Source of the DNA: Catellatospora sichuanensis
Lineage (GTDB): Bacteria; Actinomycetota; Actinomycetes; Mycobacteriales; Micromonosporaceae
Assembly (NCBI RefSeq): GCF_007483665.1
Contig: NZ_VIQO01000023.1
Coordinates: 1-64,000, forward strand
DNA: 64,000 bases
Direction of reading: 5' to 3'
Shown here: one piece after another, positions 25,719-32,230 of the stretch
Layout of the letters: each line of letters starts with the position of its first letter
Numbering within the stretch: the first letter of the stretch is position 1
The notes under the pieces: model-generated
The model's database searches: none
What the model was told of the DNA's origin: nothing
The model's input: only the letters and a program-made list of their open reading frames with translations
Made by a program: the position numbers and the translations under genes

Positions 25719-26813
25719 ATGTCTTCGCGATCAGTCCTGCCGCGAGCCGCGGCGGTGGCGCTTGCCGTCTCGCTGTCACTGCTTGCCGCGCCCGCATCGG
25801 CGTCGGCCTCCGCCGACGTGTTGCATGTCGACCCCGTCCGCGGCGTCGACGACACGGGAGCCGGCAGCTTCACCCACCCGTACCGGACGCTGCGTGCCGC
25901 TATCGGCGCGGCGGCGTCGGGCGCCACGATCGTGCTGCGCCCCGGCGTGTACGCCGAGGACGTCGCCACCGTGCGCCCCGGTGTCACCGTCACCGGCCCG
26001 CCCACCGCGGTCCTGCAGGGCGCCGGCACGTCGTCGCGGGTGTTCCAGATCCACCACGACGACACCACGCTGAGCGGGTTCACCATCGACGGCAAGGTCT
26101 GCGACGAGCTGGTCGAGGCCTGCTACCGCGACAAGGCGATCTACGTGGTGAGCCTGGTCGCCGGCGACGGCGTGTCCGGCACCCGCATCCTGGGCATGCG
26201 GCTGACCAACCTCGGCGGCGAGTGCGTGCGCATGAAGTACTTCGCCACCGGCTCGCTCGTCGCCGGCAACCGGATCGGCCCGTGCGGCGTCCACGACTTC
26301 CAGGTCCCGAACACCACGACCGGGCAGAACGGCGAAGGCGTCTACATCGGCACGGCGCCCGAGCAGACCTACCTCAACCCCTCCCCCGAACCCGACGCCA
26401 GCAACGGCAACCGCGTCTACGGCAACGTCTTCGACACCCGCGGCGCCGAATGCGTCGACGTCAAGGAGGGCGCCAGCCACAACGACATCGCGTTCAACAC
26501 CTGCACCGGACAGGCGGCACGCAACGGCAACTCCGGTGCGATCGAATCGCGCGGCTCCTACAACACCATCCGCGGCAACGTGATCCACCACAATGCGGCC
26601 GCGGGCGTACGCATCGGCGGCGACCTGCCCGGCGACGCCGTCGGCAACGACGTCTACGCCAACACCATCACCGACAACGCCCGCGGCGGCATCAAGGTCC
26701 AGGAATTCGGCCCGCACGGTCGCATCTGCGGCAACACCATGAGCGGCAATGTCGGCGGTGACCTGATCGGCACCTACGCCGACCAGGTCGCCGATCCCAC
26801 GGCGGCGTGCTGA
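25719..26813 (+). CDS. Secreted right-handed beta-helix protein, possible polysaccharide lyase
   Basis: 364 residues with a Sec signal (MSSRSVLPRAAAVALAVSLS to about residue 31). It then reads VLHVDPVRGVDDTGAGSFTHPYRTL, a DUF1565-like opening of pectate-lyase-type helices. Repeating coils with N-x-(I/F) ladders follow: GECVRMKYFATGSLVAGNRI, GAECVDVKEGASHNDIAFN, GAIESRGSYNTIRGNVI, GVRIGGDLPGDAVGNDVY. The fold is shared by PL1, PL6, PL31 and GH28 enzymes. Conserved Lys and Arg in coils (RMKYF, VKEG) would suit a lyase of the PL6/PL31 kind. With a PL7 gene 490 bases away on the other strand, alginate or another uronan is a plausible substrate; no catalytic proof is visible. Confidence 0.75.
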   Translation: MSSRSVLPRAAAVALAVSLSLLAAPASASASADVLHVDPVRGVDDTGAGSFTHPYRTLRAAIGAAASGATIVLRPGVYAEDVATVRPGVTVTGPPTAVLQGAGTSSRVFQIHHDDTTLSGFTIDGKVCDELVEACYRDKAIYVVSLVAGDGVSGTRILGMRLTNLGGECVRMKYFATGSLVAGNRIGPCGVHDFQVPNTTTGQNGEGVYIGTAPEQTYLNPSPEPDASNGNRVYGNVFDTRGAECVDVKEGASHNDIAFNTCTGQAARNGNSGAIESRGSYNTIRGNVIHHNAAAGVRIGGDLPGDAVGNDVYANTITDNARGGIKVQEFGPHGRICGNTMSGNVGGDLIGTYADQVADPTAAC

Positions 26814-26835
26814 ACGCCGACATCACCCTGCCTGC

Positions 26836-26887
26836 ACGGGCGAAGGGCCGGGGCACATCACGTGCGTGCCCCGGCTCCTTCGCCCGT
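26836..26887 (+). terminator. Long composite hairpin terminator
   Basis: An outer 11-bp stem (ACGGGCGAAGG with CCTTCGCCCGT) encloses an inner 9-bp stem (CCGGGGCAC with GTGCCCCGG), with small bulges. It starts about 20 bases after the beta-helix stop. Confidence 0.8.
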
Positions 26888-26933
26888 TCCGTTGCTGGGA
26901 AACAGGGTGCGGCGGCCTTCCGCGGACGAAACC

Positions 26934-27638
26934 ATGCACGACATGAAAAACGATCATCTGTGGTACGCGCTGCCGGTGCTCACCGGTCGGCACGTCCGGC
27001 TGGAGCCACTGGCCGTCGAGCACGCGCCCGGCTACCTCGCCGCGGTCGGCCATGACGCCGCAGACGACGAGGTGTTCCGGTGGCAGAGCCCGCCCGGTGG
27101 CCTGGCCCGACCCGTCACCCTCGACGACGCCACCGGGCACATCACCGCCGCACTCGCCGCCAGAGCCCGGGGCGGCCGGCTGCCGTACGCCCAGATCGAC
27201 GTCGCCACGGGCGAATTCGCCGGTACGACGTCGTTCTCCGATCCGGAACCCGGGCTACGGTCGCTGTCGATCGGCTACACGTGGCTGGGACGCCGCTGGT
27301 GGGGTACGGGGCTCAACGTCGAGGCGAAGCTGCTCATGATGGCGTACGCCTTCGAGACGCTCGCCGCCGTCCGGATCGCGTTCGTCACCGACATCCTCAA
27401 CCTGCGCGCCCAGGCGGCGATCGAGCGGCTCGGTGCCGCCCGGGAAGGTGTCCTGCGCAAACATCGCCGACGTGGCGACGGCACCTGGCGTGACACGGTC
27501 CTTTACGCCGTCGTCGACGACGACTGGCCGACCGTCAGGAGCACCCTGCACAACCGCCTCGCCGCCATGACGGCACAGGCAGGCAGGAGCGCCGTCGGAC
27601 TCCCGCAGGCTGGCCCCACCGACGCGTTCCGTGCCTGA
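26934..27638 (+). CDS. RimJ/RimL-like GNAT acetyltransferase
   Basis: 234 residues from ATG 26934 (ATG 26943 also possible). LTGRHVRLEPLAVEHAPGYLAAV is the typical RimJ/L opening. SIGYTWLGRRWWGTGLNVEAKLLMMAYAFE carries the WxGxGxN acetyl-CoA motif. NLRAQAAIERLGAAREGVLRKHRRRGDG is the classic C-terminal segment. Such proteins acetylate ribosomal protein N-termini, amino acids or small amines. A monocistronic gene with no informative neighbour. Confidence 0.85.
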   Translation: MHDMKNDHLWYALPVLTGRHVRLEPLAVEHAPGYLAAVGHDAADDEVFRWQSPPGGLARPVTLDDATGHITAALAARARGGRLPYAQIDVATGEFAGTTSFSDPEPGLRSLSIGYTWLGRRWWGTGLNVEAKLLMMAYAFETLAAVRIAFVTDILNLRAQAAIERLGAAREGVLRKHRRRGDGTWRDTVLYAVVDDDWPTVRSTLHNRLAAMTAQAGRSAVGLPQAGPTDAFRA

Positions 27639-27676
27639 GGAAGTGCGACGTCGGCGACCCGCGATGTCGCAGCACG

Positions 27677-28315
27677 TCAGTACGCGACGCCGACACCCTG
27701 GCCGATGGTCGCCGGGTCGCCCAGCGCGGCCAGCATGGCGTGTGCCACGTCGGCCCGGGAGATCGTGTGGCCCCCGACGACGTTGCCGCCGATGACCGTG
27801 CGGTATCGGCCGGTCACCGGCTTGTTGACCAGCTTGGGCGGCCTGACCACCGTCCACTCGGTCCGGCTCTGCAGGATCAGCCCCTCCATCACCGCCAGGT
27901 CCTTGTAGACGTCCCTGAAGGCCGCGCGAACCAGCGGCAGCAGGATCCGGCGGCTGAAGAAGCCCTCGCCCTCGGGCGGCGGGGCGAGCGGGGCGGCGCT
28001 GACCGCCACGAAGCGCGATGCCCCGCCCGCCGCCATGGCGGCGAGGATGCCGCGCGTCGCGTCGGAGGCCACGGTGCCGGCTTTGCGCCCGCGAGCGCCG
28101 ACGCCCGACAGGACCGCGTCGCTGCCCGTCACCGCGGGCAGCAGGAGGTCCGGGTCGGTCAGGCCGGGGACCGTCGCCACTTCCAGGGCCGGGTGCCGCA
28201 GATCGAAGCTTGCCGAGCTTCGGACCACCGCTGTCACGGAGTGTCCGGCGTCGAGGGCCTGGCGCACGATGTGCCCGCCGATGCCGCCGGTGGCTCCGAA
28301 GACCGTCAGTTTCAT
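27677..28315 (-). CDS. NAD(P)H-binding SDR-like oxidoreductase
   Basis: 212 residues from ATG 28315 (AAAGGG six bases upstream; ATG 28333 would add six residues). MKLTVFGATGGIGGHIVRQALDAGHSV is an extended-SDR/NmrA-type Rossmann start. VAVSAAP and TVVRPPKLVNKPVTGRYR follow. The family includes flavin reductase-like and quinone-responsive proteins; the substrate is unknown. It lies divergent from a MarR regulator with an inverted repeat in between, so it is probably that regulator's target. Confidence 0.8.
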   Translation of the reverse strand: MKLTVFGATGGIGGHIVRQALDAGHSVTAVVRSSASFDLRHPALEVATVPGLTDPDLLLPAVTGSDAVLSGVGARGRKAGTVASDATRGILAAMAAGGASRFVAVSAAPLAPPPEGEGFFSRRILLPLVRAAFRDVYKDLAVMEGLILQSRTEWTVVRPPKLVNKPVTGRYRTVIGGNVVGGHTISRADVAHAMLAALGDPATIGQGVGVAY

Positions 28316-28343
28316 CTGGTGCCCTTTCGGCATACGGAGGATT

Positions 28344-28356
28344 GGTAATTGTTACC
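28344..28356. promoter_or_regulatory. Candidate MarR operator
   Basis: GGTAATTGTTACC, a perfect 5-bp inverted repeat around TTG, between the divergent SDR and MarR genes. On the minus strand it overlaps the -10 of a TTGTAC-N18-TACGGT promoter for the SDR gene. Confidence 0.6.
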
Positions 28357-28384
28357 GTACAGGACAATTCCGTGGACGTACAAT

Positions 28385-28885
28385 ATGTCGGTGCCTGAGT
28401 CATCGAACCGGCCGCTGGGCGAGCGGACCAACTTCCTGCTGTCGCAACTCGGCTTCCACACCGCGACGCGGTTCACCGATCGCCTGGCCCCGCTGGGCAT
28501 CCAGCCCAACCACTTCGGCCTGCTCATGCACCTCGCCCAAGGCGAGGGCCGGACTCAGCAGCAGCTCGCCGAAGCGCTCGGCATCCACCGCAAGGTGATG
28601 GTCGGGCTGCTCGACGACCTCGAACGGCGCGGGCTCGCCGAACGCCGGCGGCATCCCGCCGACCGGCGCGCACACGCGATCCACCTGACCGACGCCGCCC
28701 GCACCCTGCTGCCCGAGGCCATCGCCATCGCCGACGCCGAGGAGCAGGACCTGCTGACCGGCCTCGACGGCGACGAACGGCGCCAGCTGCTCGCCCTGCT
28801 GCAGCGCCTGGCCGAACACAGCGGCAACCCGCGCGGCGTACACCCCGGGCTGCGCCGCAATCCCGGGCTGCCCGGCACGGGATGA
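28385..28885 (+). CDS. MarR-family transcriptional regulator
   Basis: 166 residues. The winged HTH is clear: LAPLGIQPNHFGLLMHLAQGEGRTQQQLAEALGIHRKVMVGLLDDLERRGLAERRRHPADRRAHAIHLT, cut as QQLAEALGIHRKVMV for the recognition region and RRHPADRRA for the wing. These proteins repress genes in response to phenolics or oxidants. ATG 28385 is the first start. TACAAT at 28379-28384 places transcription start at GTG 28391, so a leaderless message starting there is also likely. It probably controls the divergent SDR gene and itself. Confidence 0.85.
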   Translation: MSVPESSNRPLGERTNFLLSQLGFHTATRFTDRLAPLGIQPNHFGLLMHLAQGEGRTQQQLAEALGIHRKVMVGLLDDLERRGLAERRRHPADRRAHAIHLTDAARTLLPEAIAIADAEEQDLLTGLDGDERRQLLALLQRLAEHSGNPRGVHPGLRRNPGLPGTG

Positions 28886-28967
28886 GCGCTGCACGCCACC
28901 GGCTGGTTGCGGAGTGCGGTCGGCAGGATGCGCGATTGGCGAGCGCGCCGCTGGGTAGAGGTCTGCC

Positions 28968-29537
28968 ATGACGCTTGTCGACGTGGTGGGCTATCCGGAG
29001 CCGCCGGCCATCGCCGGTGAGGCCGAGACCCTGCTGGGCTCGCTGGAAAGGCAGCGGGCCACGTTCGCCTGGAAGTGCGCCGACCTGGACGACGCCGGCC
29101 TGCGGACGAGCCTGGGCGCCTCGGCGATGACCCTCGGCGGGCTGCTCAAGCACCTCGCCTACATGGAGGACGTCAACTTCACCGGCGACCTGGCCGGAGC
29201 AGAGCTGCCCGCGCCGTGGCGCGACATGGAACGCGACGCCGAGCCCGGCTGGGAGTGGCGCTCGGCCGCCGACGACGACGCCGCTCAGCTGTACGCGATG
29301 TGGGAGCAGGCCGTCGACCGGTCCCGGCGGGCGGTGACCGAGGTGCTGATGACCACCGGCGTCGACACCGTCTACACCGCGCCGGACGGCAGCCTGCTCA
29401 CGTTGCGCCGCCTGCTGGTCGACATGATCGAGGAGTATGCCCGGCACACCGGCCACGCCGACCTCATCCGGGAGGCCGTCGACGGCCGGGTGGGCGAGGA
29501 TCCGCCCGGCATCGCTTATCCATTCCAGGTCGCCTAG
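28968..29537 (+). CDS. DinB-like DUF664 protein
   Basis: 189 residues, four-helix bundle. The putative metal ligands appear as His in GGLLKHLAYMED and the HxxxH of EYARHTGHADLIRE. The DinB/YfiT/DUF664 family includes mycothiol- or bacillithiol-dependent S-transferases and many uncharacterised proteins; in actinomycetes a mycothiol link is common. TAGAGG ends six bases before the ATG and no ribosome site is seen, consistent with a leaderless message. Confidence 0.8.
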   Translation: MTLVDVVGYPEPPAIAGEAETLLGSLERQRATFAWKCADLDDAGLRTSLGASAMTLGGLLKHLAYMEDVNFTGDLAGAELPAPWRDMERDAEPGWEWRSAADDDAAQLYAMWEQAVDRSRRAVTEVLMTTGVDTVYTAPDGSLLTLRRLLVDMIEEYARHTGHADLIREAVDGRVGEDPPGIAYPFQVA

Positions 29538-29675
29538 CGCTCCAGCACGAACGCATTCGATAGGCGCCGGCGCTGCCCCCGAACTTGTCATCGGAGGGCC
29601 AAGCCATTCCTCATCGGGCACCGCGTCCGGGCACAGGTGCCCGCCCGCCCTTCTTCCACCCACCTCTGGGGTTGT

Positions 29676-29891
29676 CTACCGCAGGACCCGTAACAGCATT
29701 TGGCTGGGCCACACAGGCACTTTCATGCCCGTTCTGCGCCCCTCGGTCACTTCGACCACCGGACGGCCCGTGTGGTCACCGCAGACCTCGACGATCTGGC
29801 CTACCGCGTCCTTATCCAGGTCGATCGCCACGTAGTCGCCGATCGACACCATCTCGCCATTGCCGGTCAGCCAATTTGTCGGGCTACTCAC
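29676..29891 (-). CDS. Small hypothetical protein (71 aa)
   Basis: GTG at 29891 lies inside the 3' end of the preceding 54-residue gene (eight-base overlap), with GAGGAG eight bases upstream. The product begins MSSPTNWLTGNGEM, then VSIGDYVAIDLDKDAVGQIVEV and RPVVEVTEGRRTGMKVPVW, a beta-rich pattern like a small KOW/SH3-type barrel. I recognise no family. The coupling to the upstream gene suggests the pair functions together. Confidence 0.6.
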   Translation of the reverse strand: MSSPTNWLTGNGEMVSIGDYVAIDLDKDAVGQIVEVCGDHTGRPVVEVTEGRRTGMKVPVWPSQMLLRVLR

Positions 29892-30048
29892 TGACGAACT
29901 CCTCACGGACGGCGGTGAGGTGGTCGTAGATGCGTCGCACGGTATCGGTAGAGGTGTCCCACGTGTGCGCGTTGTTGATCCGGCGCATGAACCGCAGATC
30001 TGGACGGATCTCCGTCTCAAGCTCCTGGAATGTCTTGCGGGCGGTCAT
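29884..30048 (-). CDS. Small hypothetical protein (54 aa)
   Basis: ATG 30048 has GAGGAGA six bases upstream. The product MTARKTFQELETEIRPDLR then FMRRINNAHTWDTSTDTVRRIYDHLT is charged and helical, with no signal peptide. No family recognised. It is translationally coupled to the 71-residue gene. Upstream, at 30205, lie the same GAGCAAC direct repeats found before the DUF6879/XRE genes, so both sets may answer to that XRE regulator. Confidence 0.6.
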   Translation of the reverse strand: MTARKTFQELETEIRPDLRFMRRINNAHTWDTSTDTVRRIYDHLTAVREEFVSE

Positions 30049-30204
30049 GGCTTCTCCTCGCGCCTTCCGTCGATGTAGGCCACCCACGGACGGCCTGTTC
30101 TCCCAGGGTGCGAGCCGGGAGGAAAGCCCTGACACACGCTTGGCTGGAACCGTCCGTGGGTGACTGCTCGACGCTAAGCAGCGCATATCGACGGACTCAA
30201 CGAA

Positions 30205-30221
30205 GTTGCTCCAGGTTGCTC
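30205..30221 (-). promoter_or_regulatory. Candidate XRE operator, site 2
   Basis: On the minus strand GAGCAACCTGGAGCAAC: two GAGCAAC words with a ten-base period, one helical turn. The overlapping GTTGCTCTGCAAC (30215-30227) is a perfect inverted repeat. It matches the site at 32107 at 14 of 17 positions. TAGCGT lies downstream on the minus strand (about 30171-30176). Confidence 0.5.
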
Positions 30222-30341
30222 TGCAACAGCCCTCGGGAGCCAACTGGAGCTATGAGCGTCATTCAGGTGACGCCCGTCGATGGGAACGCGAGGGCCGACC
30301 GTCGGGGTGGTGTCTCACCGCCGTGTCGGTCCCACCAGGGC

Positions 30342-30497
30342 AGGATCGGCGAAACCTGGCGCACCATCGATGGCGCCCGAGACTGGCTCACCATCCGCGC
30401 CTACATCTCCACCCTCGCCACGAACGGACTCAACATCTACCAGGCACTACGGGACGCCCTCGCCGGAAACCCCCGGCTACCGCCCCTCCCCACCTGA
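30342..30497 (+). pseudogene. Remnant of IS66-like transposase C-terminus
   Basis: The frame RIGETWRTIDGARDWLTIR then AYISTLATNGLNIYQALRDALAGNP and RLPPLP resembles the last ~50 residues of actinobacterial IS66-family transposases (RTLTGA..F..IRSYLST..KHG...ALxxLxxGxPWLP). The rest of the gene is absent and the upstream part of the frame is not protein-like. It overlaps the 3' end of the XRE gene by 21 bases. Confidence 0.55.
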
Positions 30498-31355
30498 ATG
30501 GTCACCCTGCGTGTAGGTCCCGATAGCCGACAGGAGCAGTCCTCGCGCCTGCGACCCGTACAGGGCGATTGCATGCAGGCTGGCGAACGCCTGAGAGTAG
30601 GACGACAGCTCGTGAGCCTGCGTGATGTTCAGCCAACCTGACACCAACTCGACCTGGACCCGGTCGTCGTCGAACATCCAGAACGACTCGACGGGCCACA
30701 CCACCCGGCGGTCGGCGTCCAGGGGGATGACACCGAAGCTCACGCGGGGAAGTGCAGACAGCTCCAGCAGGTGCTCCATCTGCTCGACCATGGCATCAGC
30801 ACCAGCGATGTTGTTCCGGAGCACCGACTCCTCCACCACGACGGCGAATCGGTGATTACCCCTGTGCAGGATGGCCTTGCGTTCCATCCGGACCGCCACG
30901 GCCTCTTCCGTGTCGTCGACCAGTCCGCGGCGCTCAACCAGCGTGGAGAGGACGGCCTTCGTGTACGCAGCGGTCTGAAACAGGCCGGGAATGTTCCACG
31001 CGCTGTACGCCCTGAAGTTCCGGGTGCTCTCGTAGAGCGCCCTGACGGACTCCTGGGCGAGCTTCAGCCCTGTCCGCTCCATGCGGCGCCACTCGATGAA
31101 CATGCCCTCGACTGCACGTACGGAGGCGATCAGTTCAGGGATCTGCTCTGGTACACCGCAGATGCGGCACCACACGCGGATGTCGTCGTAGGAGGGCGTC
31201 TGTTTGCCGTGCTCTATCTTGCTGACCTTCGACGGGAGCCAGACGGCACGAGCGCCCAGGCTCCGCCCCGTGAGACCGGCTCCAAGCCTGATCTCACGAA
31301 GACGGAGCCCAAGAGCTTCAAGGGCCTGCTGTGTGCTCGAAGACGGAGTGGGCAC
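30477..31355 (-). CDS. XRE-family regulator with DUF5753
   Basis: 292 residues from GTG 31355, two bases after the preceding stop; ATG-type starts further up overlap that gene. The HTH reads LRLREIRLGAGLTGRSLGARAVWLPSKVSKIEHGKQTPS (core RSLGARAVWLPSKVSKIE). The C-terminal DUF5753 includes SAWNIPGLFQTAAYTKAVL, the usual IPGLLQTxxYA motif. Such Scr1/WhiJ-like proteins are paired in actinomycetes with small DUF397 or DUF6879 partners and affect development and antibiotic production. It is third in an operon with a 76-residue protein and DUF6879. Confidence 0.85.
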   Translation of the reverse strand: MPTPSSSTQQALEALGLRLREIRLGAGLTGRSLGARAVWLPSKVSKIEHGKQTPSYDDIRVWCRICGVPEQIPELIASVRAVEGMFIEWRRMERTGLKLAQESVRALYESTRNFRAYSAWNIPGLFQTAAYTKAVLSTLVERRGLVDDTEEAVAVRMERKAILHRGNHRFAVVVEESVLRNNIAGADAMVEQMEHLLELSALPRVSFGVIPLDADRRVVWPVESFWMFDDDRVQVELVSGWLNITQAHELSSYSQAFASLHAIALYGSQARGLLLSAIGTYTQGDHSGGEGR

Positions 31356-31357
31356 AG

Positions 31358-31879
31358 TCAGCTCGGGTTGTAGTCCTTGTGCGGGGTGGCTCGTTCCCAC
31401 ACGGCTTCGAAGGCGGACTGGCACTGCGCGATCAGACGGCTGTCCGTGCTGACCTCACGTTCCACAACAGTGCCGACGCCGTTGAAGTGGATGACCTGGA
31501 CCGCGTGATCGTCGAACACCCAGTAGTCGTTGCCGGGGAGTAGAAGGTCGGTGGCGTTACTGCGGGGGAGCCAGCGCACCAGCTCCCCCGCAGCGATGTT
31601 CATGACCGACGTGACGTCGTACTCGTAGCGGATGTACTCGCTGATGGGCTCGCTGACGACACGGGCTCGGCGTACACGTACTCCGCGTTCGACAGCCGGC
31701 TGAAGGAGTTGGTGCCAGTTCAGCCACCACGGCTCGGGGCTGGAGAGATCTGGCCGGTGTCCTTCACGCCACGCGTGCAAAACGGGGTCGTCGAGCATAT
31801 AGCCGTCGCGCATCTCCAGGTGCACAGCGCTGTTCTGGCATCTGGCCAGAAGCTCAGCGAACGTCGGCTGCTCCGCCAC
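31358..31879 (-). CDS. DUF6879 family protein
   Basis: 173 residues. FAELLARCQNSAVHLEMRDGY opens the domain, WHQLLQPAVERGVRVRRARVVSEPISEYIRYEY is the strongly conserved core, and LPGNDYWVFDD follows. DUF6879 proteins lie beside DUF5753 XRE regulators throughout actinomycetes; their biochemical role is unknown. The start overlaps the 76-residue gene by 26 bases and the stop is two bases from the XRE start, so the three are co-translated. Confidence 0.8.
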   Translation of the reverse strand: MAEQPTFAELLARCQNSAVHLEMRDGYMLDDPVLHAWREGHRPDLSSPEPWWLNWHQLLQPAVERGVRVRRARVVSEPISEYIRYEYDVTSVMNIAAGELVRWLPRSNATDLLLPGNDYWVFDDHAVQVIHFNGVGTVVEREVSTDSRLIAQCQSAFEAVWERATPHKDYNPS

Positions 31880-32084
31880 TGCTCTTTACCTCCGGGAAGA
31901 ACTGCATCATCCGCTTCGGGATGCGCAGGACTGTCTCGTGAGCGGGGATGTCTCCGATCTCGGCGAGTTCTGCCGAGTCGGTGATACGCCATCCCTGGAT
32001 CACGTAACTGTCCCCGTCATCCCAGATGGTCGGGCTGTCGTTGCCGGGGCTATCCGGGTCCTTGCCGAGGAACGTTAGCGACAT
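31854..32084 (-). CDS. Small hypothetical protein at head of XRE/DUF6879 operon
   Basis: 76 residues: MSLTFLGKDPDSPGNDSPTI, then VIQGWRITDSAELAEIGDIPAHETVLRIPKRMMQF. Acidic, soluble, no signal. Homologues of this kind accompany DUF6879/XRE genes, occupying the place that DUF397 small proteins hold in WhiJ-like loci (recalled, not searched). GGGAGGCGGCC precedes ATG 32084. The 26-base overlap with DUF6879 implies fixed stoichiometry. Confidence 0.7.
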   Translation of the reverse strand: MSLTFLGKDPDSPGNDSPTIWDDGDSYVIQGWRITDSAELAEIGDIPAHETVLRIPKRMMQFFPEVKSSGGAADVR

Positions 32085-32106
32085 GGCCGCCTCCCTGCGT
32101 AGGTGG

Positions 32107-32123
32107 GTTGCTCGGAGTTGCTG
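32107..32123 (-). promoter_or_regulatory. Candidate XRE operator, site 1
   Basis: On the minus strand CAGCAACTCCGAGCAAC, two near-identical seven-base words with a ten-base period, just upstream of the 76-residue gene. It corresponds to the site at 30205 before the other small-gene pair. CGCTGCTAGCGTC is also shared near both sites. Confidence 0.5.
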
Positions 32124-32230
32124 ACAAGGACGCTAGCAGCGAAGACGTTGAATAGGTGATCACGGGAAACTTCAGGCAACAGGGTTGACGGGCGCGGCCG
32201 AGCAGGTGCACGGCCGCGCCCGGCGATCGG

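Noticed and set aside
30342-30497. Active insertion sequence
   Set aside because: Only about 50 C-terminal transposase residues remain, with no inverted repeats found around them.
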